A DNA stretch of 64,000 nt from Schistocerca nitens (lineage: Eukaryota; Arthropoda; Insecta; Orthoptera; Acrididae): positions 499,240,109 through 499,304,108 of the forward strand of contig NC_064614.1 in NCBI RefSeq assembly GCF_023898315.1. The letters run 5' to 3'. The notes beneath the pieces were generated by a model. The model was not told the origin of the DNA, made no database searches, and was given only the letters and a program-made list of their open reading frames with translations. Below, piece by piece: positions 35,491 through 46,180 of this stretch (its first letter is position 1; each line of letters begins with the position of its first letter). The position numbers and the translations under genes are program-made.

Positions 35491-35843
35491 TTTTTTTTTT
35501 TTTTTCCACACCAGAGGACCACGATCAACCCTGGGTACGATGCTACAAACAGACAGCACTGCCTACACCCCGCCTGCGATGCTAGTTGCCTTCACCATAT
35601 CAGCCATACGCCGAAAGGAATTGAGGATGACCCCAGAATACAAGCGGCAGATTCATTCGCGATGACATGTGCCACTGTTTGCAGCCGGTTGCATGCAGTG
35701 CGCTCTATTTGTAAGGACATGCGGAAGAGAAACATCGAAAAATCATCGAAAAAAAAACACATTTTAATTTCCATATAAGGGTATAACATTCAAACGGTGG
35801 ACCATGTCACAGCTTGTGCACTGCTTAAAGGTCGCACATTGCA
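35491..35843. other. Unassigned repeat-like sequence
   Basis: I recall similar sequence as dispersed in locust genomes, but cannot name it. Confidence 0.3.
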
Positions 35844-36137
35844 TCAAGCATTCTCAGCCACGGCAACAGTGGCTTGTTCAACAGTTTGCGACGCAATTGG
35901 CCGTCGGCATCTCCCAAGAGCAATTCTCAAATCGCCAGTTAATTCTAACTCCTGAATCACGTTCTTCAACCCCGGTACAAATAAAGGACCTCTCCGTATT
36001 CCTTTAATGCATCGAAACTCGCTAAGAGCAGCAGCGTTATCGGTGTTGTTTTGATAAAAAAGCTTTGCGAGTAAAGCCCTGCTCTCTTTGTTCAGTCCCA
36101 TCTTTACTGTCTGTAACTGTTTAACAGTTTTACACAT
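35844..36137 (-). pseudogene. Psq/DUF4817-like HTH of a transposase, fragment
   Basis: The minus frame reads LNKESRALLAKLFYQNNTD, then ALSEFRCIKGIRRGP and ALGRCRRPIAS. This follows the arthropod HTH domain found at the N-terminus of DDE transposases of the HLSGYVN group, the group to which 20515-21105 appears to belong. Only the DNA-binding end is present and no terminal repeats were found. It could also be a domesticated HTH gene, but no exon borders are evident. Confidence 0.5.
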
Positions 36138-36529
36138 TGATGCTTGTGTTTCATTCTTATGTCGCCGTACCTGTCACGGCGCCTAACGACAATTCACGAG
36201 ACTAACATATTAACGACACAAATCATGCAGCGCTCACTCAGCATCGTTCCTATAACGTTGCGTACCCATACCGTAAGTAATTTTCCATCGACATTGGCTC
36301 AAGTAGCGGAAGTTTAATTATAATCTTGTATTTCGGACATTCACTATCGCTGCAGGTATTGTGTCGCAGTAAAGTTCTGCTGTTGGGTTTCTCTAACTTA
36401 CATCCAAAAACAGTTCAAATATAGCACAAGGAAAATGTTCTGCAAGAAGAACTTAAATCAGATTATGTTATATAAAAATTTATATTCTATGGATACAAAT
36501 ATACACTGGTATTGCCCCGCTTTCTCTTT
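36138..36529. other. No recognised feature
   Basis: Nothing assignable before the LINE begins. Confidence 0.35.
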
Positions 36530-37039
36530 GCTCTCTGTCTCGAAATCTGGCAGAAAACCCAAAGAGATTCTGGTCATACATTTAGCACACTAGTGGAAAG
36601 ACGCAATCAATACGCTCACTGCGCGATAACAACGGTGAAGTCACTGATGACAGTGCCACTAAAGCAGACTTATTAAACACGGTTTTCCGAAACTCCTTCA
36701 CCAAAGAAGACGAGGTAAATATTCCTGAATTTCAATCAAGAACAACTGCCAAGATGAGAAATGTAGAAATAGATGTCCTCGGTGTAGCAAAGCAGCTTAA
36801 ATCACTTAATAAAGACAGGACTTCCGGTCCAGATTGTATACCAGTCAGGTCCCTCTCAGAGTATGCTGATACAATAGCTACATACACTCCTGGAAATTGA
36901 AATAAGAACACCGTGAATTCATTGTCCCAGGAAGGGGAAACTTTATTGACACATTCCTGGGGTCAGATACATCACATGATCACACTGACAGAACCACAGG
37001 CACATAGACACAGGCAACAGAGCATGCACAATGTCGGCA

Positions 37040-38272
37040 CTAGTACAGTGTATATCCACCTTTCGCAGCAATGCAGGCTGCTATTCTCCCATGGAGACGA
37101 TCGTAGAGATGCTGGATGTAGTCCTGTGGAACGGCTTGCCATGCCATTTCCACCTGGCGCCTCAGTTGGACCAGCGTTCGTGCTGGACGTGCAGACCGCG
37201 TGAGACGACGCTTCATCCAGTCCCAAACATGCTCAATGGGGGACAGATCCGGAGATCTTGCTGGCCAGGGTAGTTGACTTACACCTTCTAGAGCACGTTG
37301 GGTGGCACGGGATACATGCGGACGTGCATTGTCCTGTTGGAACAGCAAGTTCCCTTGCCGGTCTAGGAATGGTAGAACGATGGGTTCGATGACGGTTTGG
37401 ATGTACCGTGCACTATTCAGTGTCCCCTCGACGATCACCAGTGGTGTACGGCCAGTGTAGGAGATCGCTCCCCACACCATGATGCCGGGTGTTGGCCCTG
37501 TGTGCCTCGGTCGTATGCAGTCCTGATTGTGGCGCTCACCTGCACGGCGCCAAACACGCATACGACCATCACTGGCACCAAGGCAGAAGCGACTCTCATC
37601 GCTGAAGACGACACGTCTCCATTCGTCCCTCCATTCACGCCTGTCGCGACACCACTGGAGCCGGCCGCGGTGGTCTCGCGGTTCTAGGCGCGCAGTCCGG
37701 AACAGTGCGACTGCTACGGTCGCAGGTTCGAATCCTGCCTCGGGCATGGATGTGTGTGATGTCCTTAGGTTAGTTAGGTTTAAGTAGTTCTAAGTTCTAG
37801 GGGACTGATGCCCACAGCAGTTGAGTCCCATAGTGCTCAGAGCCATTTGAACCATTTGACACCACTGGAGGCGGGCTGCACGATGTTGGGGCGTGAGCGG
37901 AAGACGGCCTAACGGTGTGCGGGACCGTAGCCCAGCTTCATGGAGACGGTTGCGAATGGTCCTCGCCGATACCCCAGGAGCAACAGTGTCCCTAATTTGC
38001 TGGGAAGTGGCGGTGCGGTCCCCTACGGCACTGCGTAGGATCCTACGGTCTTGGCGTGCATCCGTGCGTCGCTGCGGTCCGGTCCCAGGTCGACGGGCAC
38101 GTGCACCTTCCGCCGACCACTGGCGACAACATCGATGTACTGTGGAGACCTCACGCCCCACGTGTTGAGCAATTCGGCGGTACGTCCACCCGGCCTCCCG
38201 CATGCCCACTATACGCCCTCGCTCAAAGTCCGTCAACTGCACATACGGTTCACGTCCACGCTGTCGCGGCAT
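37040..38272 (-). pseudogene. Tc1 transposase A, split only by a SINE
   Basis: The start is MPRQRGREPYVQLTDFERGR at 38272. An HTH (residues about 15-55) and TATSQQIRDTVAPGVSART give the paired DNA-binding region, followed by VVFSDESRFCL (Asp 1), LLFQQDNARPH (Asp 2) and SPIEHVWDWMKRRL (Glu). It ends GRIAACIAAKGGYTLY near 37040. Leaving out the SINE and one duplication copy, the span is 1,023 bases, exactly 340 codons plus a stop, with no other break seen. It acts in the nucleus on its own terminal repeats (family knowledge). Confidence 0.93.
37660..37857 (+). mobile_element. SINE-A inside Tc1 copy A
   Basis: Perfect 12-bp target duplication GACACCACTGGA (37648-37659 and 37858-37869). Absent from copy B, where the site is uninterrupted. 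Confidence 0.97.
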
Positions 38273-40020
38273 GCTACCAGTGTTAAAGACTGCGATGGAG
38301 CTCCGTATGCCACGGCAAACTGGCTGACACTGACGGCGGCGGTGCACAAATGCTGCGCAGCTAGCGCCATTCGACGGCCAACACCGCGGTTCCTGGTGTG
38401 TCCGCTGTGCCGTGCGTGTGATCATTGCTTGTACAGCCCTCTCGCAGTGTTCGGAGCAAGTATGGTGGGTCTGACACACCGGTGTCAATGTGTTCTTTTT
38501 TCCATTTCCAGGAGTGTATTTAGCAGTTATGCACAACCGCTCGCTCACAGAAAGATACGTAGGACCGGAAAATTTCTCGTCACACCAATAACCAAAAAGG
38601 GAAGTAGGAGTAATCCGTTGAATTACAGACCCATATCACTAATGTCGATTTGCAGTAGGGTTGTAGAACATATACTGTATTCGAACTTTATGAAGTACCT
38701 CGAGGAAAACGATTTATTGACACATAGCACGGTTTCAGAAAATATCGTTCTTGTGAAACACAACTAGCTCTTTATAGTCATGAAGTAATGAGTGCTATCG
38801 ATAGGGGATGTCAAATTGATTCCATATTTTTAGATTTCCAGAAGGCTTTCGACACCGCTCCTCACATGCGTCTTGTAACCAAACTGCGTGCCTGTGGAAT
38901 ATCGGCTAGGTTGTGATTTCCTGTGAGAAAGGTCACAGTTCGTAGTAATAAACGGAAAGTCATCGAGTAAAACAGAAGTAATATCCGGCGTTCCCCAAGG
39001 AAGCGTTATAAGCCCTCTATTGTTCCTGATCTATATTAACGACATAGGAGAGAATGTCAGTACCCGTCTTAGATTGTTTGCAGATGATGCTGTTATTTAC
39101 CGTCTTGTAAGGTCATCAGATGATCAAAACGAATTGGAAAATGATTAAGATATCTGTATGGTGCGAAAAGTGGCAACTGACCCTGAATAAAGAAAAGTGT
39201 GAAGTTATTCACATGAGTGCTAAAAGAAATCAACTAAATTTCGATTACTCGTAAGTCACACAAATCTGAAGGCTGTAAATTCAACTAAATACTTAGGGAT
39301 TAGAATTACAAATAACCTAAATTGGAACGACCACATAGATAATATTTTGGGTAGAGCAAACCAAAGACTGCGATTCATTGGCAGAACACTTAGAATGTGC
39401 AACAGGTCTACTAAAGAGACTGCTTACACCACGCTTATCCGCGCTATTGTGGAGTATTGCTGTGCGGTGTGGGATCCGCATCAGATGGGACTGACGGATG
39501 ACATCGAAAAAGTACAAAGAAGGCCAGCTCGTTTTGTGTTATGGCGAAGTAGGGGAGATAGTGCCACAGACATGATACGTGAATTGGAGTGACAATCATT
39601 AAAACAAAGGCGTTTATCGTTACGACGGGATCTTCTCATGAAATTTCAATCAATCACCAGTTTTCTCCTCCGATTGCGAAAACATTCTGTTGGCACCCAT
39701 CTTCATAGTGAGAAATTATCATCGCGATAAAATAAGAGATATCAGGGCTCGCACAGAAAAATTTAAGTGCTCGTTTTTCCCGCGCGCCTTTCGAGAGTGG
39801 AATGGTAGAGAGACAGTTTGAAGGTGGTACACTAAACCCTCTGCCGAGCATTTTATTGTGAATATTAGAGTAATCACGTAGATGTTGCTTGTTTCTTTAA
39901 TTTGTTTAAAGTAAATCCTTCACTAATCTAGTAATTTGAAGGATGTGATGATAGTCCTTGAATTTTGGGTAAACATATGTACAGCTTTTATTGTGGTGAA
40001 ATGCAATGAATTATTATTCA

Positions 40021-41162
40021 TGATTACAATTTCAGAAAAATTGGAAGAGTTGTTCAAGCGAAAGAGCTTCAAACATGAGCAAGTCAATAACGTGTTGGTC
40101 CACCTCTAGCCCTTATGCAAGCATTCTGCCATTGATTAATAGAGTTGCTGGATGTTCTATTGAGGGATATCGTGCAAAATTTTCATATTGGCGCGTTGAA
40201 TCGTCAAAATCGCAACGTGCTCAAAACGTTTTCAGTTAGGGAGATATGCTGCGACGTTGCTAGCCAAAATTGTGTTTGACAAGCACAAAGACCTGAAGAA
40301 GAAACTCTCGCCATGTGCGGGCGCCGAGTACCGTGCTGAAACTTAAGACCAGGATGACTTGCCATGAACGGGAACAAGACGGGTCGTAGAATATCGGGGA
40401 CGTACCGCTGCGCTGTAAATATGATGTGGATGACAACCAAAGGGGTGCTGCTACGAGAAGGAATGGCACCCCAGGCCGTCACTCCCGGCTATCGGACCGT
40501 TTGACAGGCGACAGTCAGGTCAGTGTCGCATTGGCTTCGGCCTGAAATCTTATTGTTTGGAGCAGAATTGTCTTCAGTGATGGTTCCGCTGCGAAATGAG
40601 CCCCAGTACTAGCGAATCGTAACATGCCCCTTTAGATGTCATCCGCAGCACCCTTGCGGCACAGCGGTACGCCGACGACATTCTACGCCCAGTTTTGTAG
40701 CGCTTCATGGCAAGCAACCTGGGCTTACGTTTCAGCAATATATTGCCCGGCCGCACACGGCGGGTTTCTACTGCTTGTCAAACACTACCGTGGCTAGGAA
40801 GGACGCTGGATAGCTCTCCTATTGAAAGTGTTAGGAGCTTTATGGGCAGGGCCGTCCCACCAGCTCCTGTTTTTGACGATCTAGCGTGCCAATTGGACCG
40901 AATTTAGCACGACATCCCTCAGGAGGACATCCAATAGCTCTGTCAATCAGTGCCAAACCGAATAACTGACTGCATAAGAGTCAGAGGTGGACCAAAGCGT
41001 TATTCATTTGCTGAATGTGTGAAGATCTTTCTATTAATTAAATCATCCATTTTTTCTGAAATTGTAATCGTTTGTTTGTCTGCATGTGTACATCTCATCT
41101 ACCGATTTCCGCTCCATTCGGATAATTCCTTCGCGGTGCATGTTTTTTTGTCTTAAAGTGTA
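40021..41162. mobile_element. Tc1-like element in head-to-head form
   Basis: Left arm 40021-40555 (minus) and right arm 40556-41162 (plus) both carry the family's 3' half and UTR, so each outer end shows the same tail (ATTACAATTTCAGAAAAA left; TTTTTCTGAAATTGTAAT right). The left arm encodes TPLVVIH, YVPDILRPVLFPFM and LKFQHGTRRPH. The right arm encodes IVFSDGSAAK near 40565 and then jumps to the C-terminus. Neither arm holds a complete transposase. The junction differs from that at 29.6 kb. Confidence 0.75.
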
Positions 41163-41889
41163 CTAAGTTGCTGGTTCGATTCCCGCTAGTCGCAATTTTT
41201 GTTTGCGTCAAATGGTTATGATATTTAATAACCATTACATCATAGCTACTTAATAAAATATAGAATGTTTGTTTTGAATAATTAATCGCATGAAAATACG
41301 AGTATTTGCGATATATTAAATTTCTGTATAAAAATCCGAAACATCAGACAGAAAGTAAAATATGTTTCATTAATTTATAGAGATATAATAGTATAAAGTT
41401 TCTATCTAATAAGGCATTTCACATGTCTGTATCAAATTTTTATTTATTTTCATGTGATTAGTGATTCAAAATAAATGTTAGTTTTACTAACTCAGTGTCG
41501 CTAATTTACAGGTCTATTTGATAGTAAATATAGAATTAAAATAAAAGTAATAGAGGAACGTTGCTGCTACCAAGGATCGAAGCAGTGACTTTCCAATTTT
41601 AAGCCCTTGTCGTTGTGCAGATGGCTACCGTGACTATGTTAAAATATTCTATTTTACTTAACTGTGCGCCTTCAAATTTTATAGGGTGGGTAAAAAAATG
41701 GCTCAGAAAATATCCATCTTATGGCAGGCAACCCAATTTACACCATCCGCATCTCGGACAAATCTTGTAGGACGGGTTGCCACCCTTAAGGTGCACGAAA
41801 TTTTTTCTGGGTCAGCTGCGTTTTGCCCACCCTCTGTAAACAGTAAGTAAATCGAAGGTATCCATTGCTCTAGGTGCCTTCGTTATTGT
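41163..41889. other. No recognised feature
   Basis: AT-rich. A phrase near 41685-41830 (GGTGGGTAAAAAAATGGCTC) may be an old repeat, not identified. Confidence 0.3.
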
Positions 41890-42025
41890 CACCCAGAGAG
41901 AGGGCAGTCATACGGCGTTAAGCGGTGGGTCCCTTTTCCTACGTTGGATAAGTGGTGTAGGTTATGGACACCCAGTTAGCGAAGTGGCGTCCAATAGAAA
42001 GACTTGCGCTGGCCATTGAGCAGTT
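41890..42025 (+). mobile_element. SINE-F, 3' part only
   Basis: GGCGTTAAGCGGTGGGTCCC and GAAGTGGCGTCCAATAGAAA match the tail of the copy at 42520-42755. The head is missing. Confidence 0.7.
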
Positions 42026-42519
42026 GCTCTTCCTCTGTCGAGTTTTTCTGTTGTTTTTACAGTTGGCGATGCCTTCGCTCATTATACGTCGTTTCTGCGA
42101 TCGTTGGTTGATGCGAATGTGTCTCCTTATTGTCATCTCAAGCAATGGCTGTAGGAGAAGTTCGATTATCACCTACTACCTAGTGTCCATCTTCCTATTA
42201 CACCAGCTGGCCACGTTGCCTTCCCGACTACCGCTACAAGTGAATGCGTATCCGCAGATGAGCTACATGGTGCGAGCGGTATGGCCTTACCATCCACCCT
42301 AATGATACTGTCGTGTCTCTCATATGATCTGACCCCAATCGTAATTTCAATTCCCTAGTATCTTAATCTTTGTCGTTGGGCGAAAATTTTCAGATTTTGT
42401 AAGGGCTATCAGTTACCCATCATTCTACATGAGAATGATTACTTTGATTAAGAAAATAAACGTATATTGTCAGTTTTACTATTTGTTCCCAAAGCAGATC
42501 AATGATGCTTATGGGTATG

Positions 42520-42755
42520 AAGTCGGCGGTCTAGCAGTATAGCGCGTACCTGAAAAGAAGCCGCAGGATCGAAGCCCACCTTCAATCTAGCCTCCACAAC
42601 AATGTGTGGAAACGACAGGAACGAAACGTGGTTGGGATTCGGCGTTAAACGGTAGGTCCCTTCTCCCCCGTTGGATGAGTGGGGTAGGTTATGGACACCC
42701 ACTCAGCGAAGTGGCGTCCAATAGAAAGACTTACGTTGGCCATTGAGCACACCAT
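42520..42755 (+). mobile_element. SINE-F (tRNA-like head)
   Basis: The head has GTCTAGCAGTATAGCGCG (A-box-like) and GGATCGAAGCCCACC (B-box-like). The body contains GGCGTTAAACGGTAGGTCCC, and the tail is GCGTCCAATAGAAAGACTTA. Confidence 0.65.
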
Positions 42756-42841
42756 AGTATTATTATTATAGTTGTAAAACATTTTTCCATGTTTAATCAA
42801 AACCGACTCTCAGTTTAAAGGTGTCCTGTAAGTTATTCGAG

Positions 42842-43178
42842 TTGTTGTTGTTGTGGTCTTCAGTCCTGAGACTGGTTTGATGCAGCTCTCCATGCTAATC
42901 TATCCTGTGCAAGCTCCTTCATCTCCCAGTACCTACTGCAACCTACATCCTTCTGAATCTGCTTAGTGTATTCATCTCTTGGTCTCCCTCTACGATTTTT
43001 ACCCTCCACACTGCCCTCATCCAATGCTAAATTTGTGATCCCTTGATGCCTCAGGACATGTCCTACCAACCGATCCCTTCTTCTAGTCAAGTTGTGCCAC
43101 AAACTTCTCTTATCCCCAATACTATTCAATACCTCCTAATTAGTTACGTGATCTACCCACCTAATCTTCAACATACAG
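42842..43178 (-). mobile_element. LINE-3, 3' end, youngest copy
   Basis: Begins with (GTT)n and GTGGTCTTCAGTCCTGAGAC. The minus frame 42860-43129 reads SIGDKRSLWHNLTRRRDR, HVLRHQGITNLALDEGS and ELAQDRLAWRAASNQSQD to a natural stop. 5' truncated at about 43178. One extra codon-scale change (ALDEGS) relative to other copies. Confidence 0.85.
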
Positions 43179-44789
43179 GCAAGGGGTCAGTGTGGTCTTC
43201 GAACGGAAACTTTTTGATCGCCCTTCGTACTTACACAATGAATTTATATAATAACTAGCGACCCGCCCTCAGCAGTATCCTTAAGTATCTACGTCCGGAC
43301 GACTTGTTTGTAATATAAAACGATATGTACAAACCTTTTTCGTGAATCAGTCTATGAATTAGTGAAGACGGTATCAAAATCTCTACAGTAGTTCATGATA
43401 GTAGCCTTCACACAGAGGCAGAAAAATGCAGTGAGGGACTTTATAATACGTACAGATTTTTAGATTTGACAGCCAGAATGCAACAGTTGGTGTCAATTTA
43501 TGCAAGGCTTTCAGACCACCTTTAAAAGCGTGGAGCGGGCAGTACTCCTCAGTATGTATAGCTGTCTGTTCGTCCTCACCACTGTCACACAAAGCACTTT
43601 CGCAATAATCTCACTTCTTCAATGTGTCCACATCGCACTTGTCCCGCTCGAGTGCGAAAGAGCTTGGATCATTCGCGACGGGGAAGGTGAAACCCTGCAG
43701 CCTTCTTCTTTGGGATTTGAATTAAATGGGCGTTAGGGGGCGGATCTTCAGTTTAGCGTTCTTTCCACTTCCCGTGATGTCGAAAACGTCTATGACCCGC
43801 GGACTGACCAAAGGTGACTTGCCTTACTTCAGGCCTATGGCTAATTTATTCTGAGAAGTGTTATTTAGAAAAAATCTTACTAGACTATTTTCTTAAAAAT
43901 TTACATCTTCCCAGTCTTTCTTCTGAGGTCTTTAAGAATAATATTAAACAGAACAAGCAACCACTGAATATGAGTAGCTCACAGTGCCTGTAATGGTTCT
44001 CACGGCCTCATTCATATGTACTCATGTCCGCTGTTTTCCAAGCAGGTGGACAATATTCTTCTGAGTACAAAAGTGAAACTGCATCATTGCGTAGCGTCTC
44101 AATATTTTCTCCCAACCTGTTTCCAGCTTTTTATAGAATAGAGTTACTCTTGAGCCTAGCTTCTTTGACAGGTTCATGCAGAACAATTTAAATGACATTA
44201 AAAGTTTCTTGGGCTTCCAGCCGCGTCAAGTGGTTTAAAATCCAGAAACTTTTCTTAGTACATTTCGCCGTGAAACTATGCACTCCTGTTCGTGGGTCAC
44301 ACATCGATAGTTAGGGAAGGATTTATGAGAAAATTCGACCCCGTCAAATAACACGTGTGACTTCCTGCGTGCCTCCTTGTTATGGAGATGGAACGCTGTT
44401 ACCTCATGATTTCTTAGTTTTGGTACGTGTCTCCATTTGCAAAAGTGTTAGTTCAGTGTGGAGTGGGCACCTGGCAGTGTACTTACATAACGACTAGGTC
44501 ATCTGCGTACTGGATTTTCTTGGAACTAGTAGATGGAATGCCGTGGACAGATAAATTAAGGAGATGGGGAACCAGATTTGAGGCAGGCTACTGTTCAAGA
44601 GTCTCCATCTGCCAGCTTTCCCACTCAGAAAAACTGAAGACCATTGATCGCTAAAGAGCACTAAATTATAGGCATGCGCTTATTAATTATAAACGTCATT
44701 TGAGTAGCAGACATAAACAGGTGATTGCTGTGAACACAACATTCACTGCAATAACTGACTGTACTATGTTTCCACTATGAATAAAAACA
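43179..44789. other. No recognised feature
   Basis: GCGACCCGCCCTCAGC near 43258 resembles a common arthropod repeat phrase. Otherwise nothing assignable. Confidence 0.3.
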
Positions 44790-45160
44790 CGTGAAACTTG
44801 TGTAATGTTCAACAATATTTGTTTTGTAACTCGCCAGTTTCTGGCTGATAGGCCACAACTAGTCTCCACTCTTCTTTACCTTGTAGTCGACCCCCGTGTT
44901 TAGGAAAGAACTTCCAGAATGTAACTAGAAAGCTTAAATATAGGAACTTCCAAACACTTTATGTGCACAAACTGTTGGACACATATTTTCCAATAACAGG
45001 GACAGCACAACAGATTTAGAAAAGACTGAAAAATACAAATTCACTTGTAACTGTGGTAGGTCCTATAGAAGCAAGCCTGGAAAAGTAATATCCACCTGCT
45101 GGCAGGAACACCTTACAGGTTGGAGACAGAAAATGAGACACTGCCTCTACAAATCACCTA
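44790..45160 (+). mobile_element. Penelope-like element fragment (GIY-YIG end)
   Basis: The plus frame near 45030-45145 reads YKFTCNCGRSYRSKPGK and TCWQEHLTGWRQK, resembling the endonuclease of Penelope-like elements (YxxxCxCGxxYIGxTGR...EHL). Key Tyr-Ile-Gly residues are changed. Old and on the opposite strand to the copy at 45.6-47.6 kb. Confidence 0.45.
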
Positions 45161-45184
45161 ATTAATTGAGACCTAAATTAAAAG

Positions 45185-45512
45185 GGCCAACGGCCTTGCC
45201 GCATTGGTAACACCGGTTCCCGTCAGATCACCGAAGTTAAGCGCTGTCGGGCTGGGCTAGCACTTGAATGGGTGACCATCTGGTCTGTCGAGCGCTGTTG
45301 GCAAGCGGGGTGCACTCAGCCCTTATGAGGCAAACTGAGGAGCTACTTAATTGAGAAGTAGCTGCTCCGGTCTCGGAAACTGAAATACGGCCGGGAGAGC
45401 GGTGTGCTGACCAAATGCCCCTCCATATCCGCATCCAGTGACGCCTGTGGGCTGAGGATGACACGGCGGCCGGTCGGTACCGTTGGGCTTTCATGGCCTG
45501 TTCGGGAGGGAG
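45185..45512 (+). mobile_element. 5S rRNA-derived SINE (SINE3-type)
   Basis: Head 45185-45300: GCCAACGGCCTTGCCGC, CCGTCAGATCACCGAAGTTA and CACTTGAATGGGTGACCATC match the 5S rRNA start and internal promoter, ending with GCTGTTGGC, the 5S 3' side. Body: GGGGTGCACTCAGCC, GAGGAGCTACTTAATTGAG, CGGCCGGGAGAGCGGTGTGC and CATCCAGTGACGC. It ends near the G-rich run at 45505-45520. Not a 5S gene, because the 5S part runs directly into the SINE body and lacks a terminator. Confidence 0.9.
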
Positions 45513-45667
45513 GGGGGGGGGAGTTTAGTTCTCAGTTTCAATTAAAAGGTGCCATATGAAACGCACAGAGGGCCGAAGGTTAACCATCCTGAAAGAATCT
45601 TCTTCTTGACAAACTGCCTATTGGCTTCTGTCTCGGGTTCTTCGGCCGACGTTCATCTAATGATTTT

Positions 45668-45705
45668 TCTGACGTTTCGCCAGCACGAGTGGCTGGCATT
45701 GTCAA
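45668..45705 (-). ncRNA. Hammerhead-ribozyme-like motif
   Basis: On the minus strand: TTGACAA (core consensus CTGANGA, two mismatches), one T, a 6-bp hairpin GCCAGC/GCTGGC with a 7-nt loop, and directly GAAACGTC, which fits GAAA plus a minimal stem III and the GTC cleavage triplet. Flanking pairing for stem I is weak. Hammerheads are known in Penelope-like elements, and this lies just downstream of one. Probably a decayed ribozyme. Confidence 0.4.
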
Positions 45706-45709
45706 AGCT

Positions 45710-46180
45710 TCACCCTCCATTGCCGGTGGTGAACTGGAGGCGAGCTCGCGGCCGCAGACTACATGTACCTGGCGCGCCAACGTCCGAGGGCTTCTCCGCG
45801 GTCATTTCCGGTGCGGTTCTCCTCTTGCTACCTGCGACGGTCGTTCGCTGCAGTACGGGCAGCCAGGATCCGTTTACCTTAAGGCTTTCCTCTTTCTTGT
45901 TGAAACTGTTCGCGTGTTTTTGTATTTCTACAGCTTCTCTGAACAAGCGCGTGTGATAGTGCTTCTCTACAGCTAGAACTTCCGTGTCGGCGAATTTTAT
46001 TACGTGGTCGGTCCCATTCAGTGCGTGCTCTGCCACGGCCGATTTCTCCACCTGCCCCAACCTGCAATGTCGCTTGTGCTCTTTGATCCTGGTGTTAATT
46101 GATCGTCCAGTCATTCCGACATAAACTTTTCCGCATGTGCACGGTATATTCCCGACCTTGCAAGTGGGTCTCTTTTCTCC
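45710..46180 (-). pseudogene. GIY-YIG endonuclease domain of the Penelope-like element
   Basis: The minus strand reads KVGNIPCTCGKVYVGMTGRS and NTRIKEHKRHCRLGQ, then SAVAEHALNGTDHVI. C-x-C-G-K and YVG-MTGR fit the GIY-YIG core of Penelope elements. It nicks DNA to prime reverse transcription (family knowledge). The frame 45710-46114 ends FTTGNGG. It is in a different frame from the RT. Confidence 0.85.

Larger units (their letters stand above)
36885..38516 (-). mobile_element. Tc1 transposon copy A, full length, recently active family
   Basis: Terminal inverted repeats CACTCCTGGAAATTGAAATA (left) and CACTCCTGGAAATGGAAAAA (right end, minus strand), flanked by TA (36883-36884 and 38517-38518). 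Nearly identical to copy B (54591-56011), with about a dozen differences over 1.42 kb. A SINE-A at 37660-37857 interrupts it, which accounts for its 1.63-kb length. Confidence 0.97.
36530..39885 (+). mobile_element. CR1-like LINE (family 1), 5' truncated, interrupted by Tc1 copy A
   Basis: Plus strand. It begins inside the linker upstream of the RT (LSRNLAENPKRFWSY-like coding at 36530-36575). It is split at TA by the Tc1 at 36885-38516, resumes at 38519 and runs to the 3' end near 39885 (GTAGATG). RT blocks: FLDFQKAFDTAPH (near 38828), GVPQGSVISPLLFLIYIND (38990-39050) and FADDAVIYRL (39080-39110). Several stops and frameshifts are scattered along it. About 1.7 kb of LINE sequence without the insert. 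Confidence 0.88.

Noticed and set aside
37397-38767. Long plus-strand frames over Tc1 copy A (and the equivalent over copy B)
   Set aside because: They are shadows opposite the GC-rich transposase gene.
45185-45300. Apparent 5S rRNA gene
   Set aside because: The 5S part is diverged and runs straight into a SINE body without a T-run terminator. A second copy has the same fusion.
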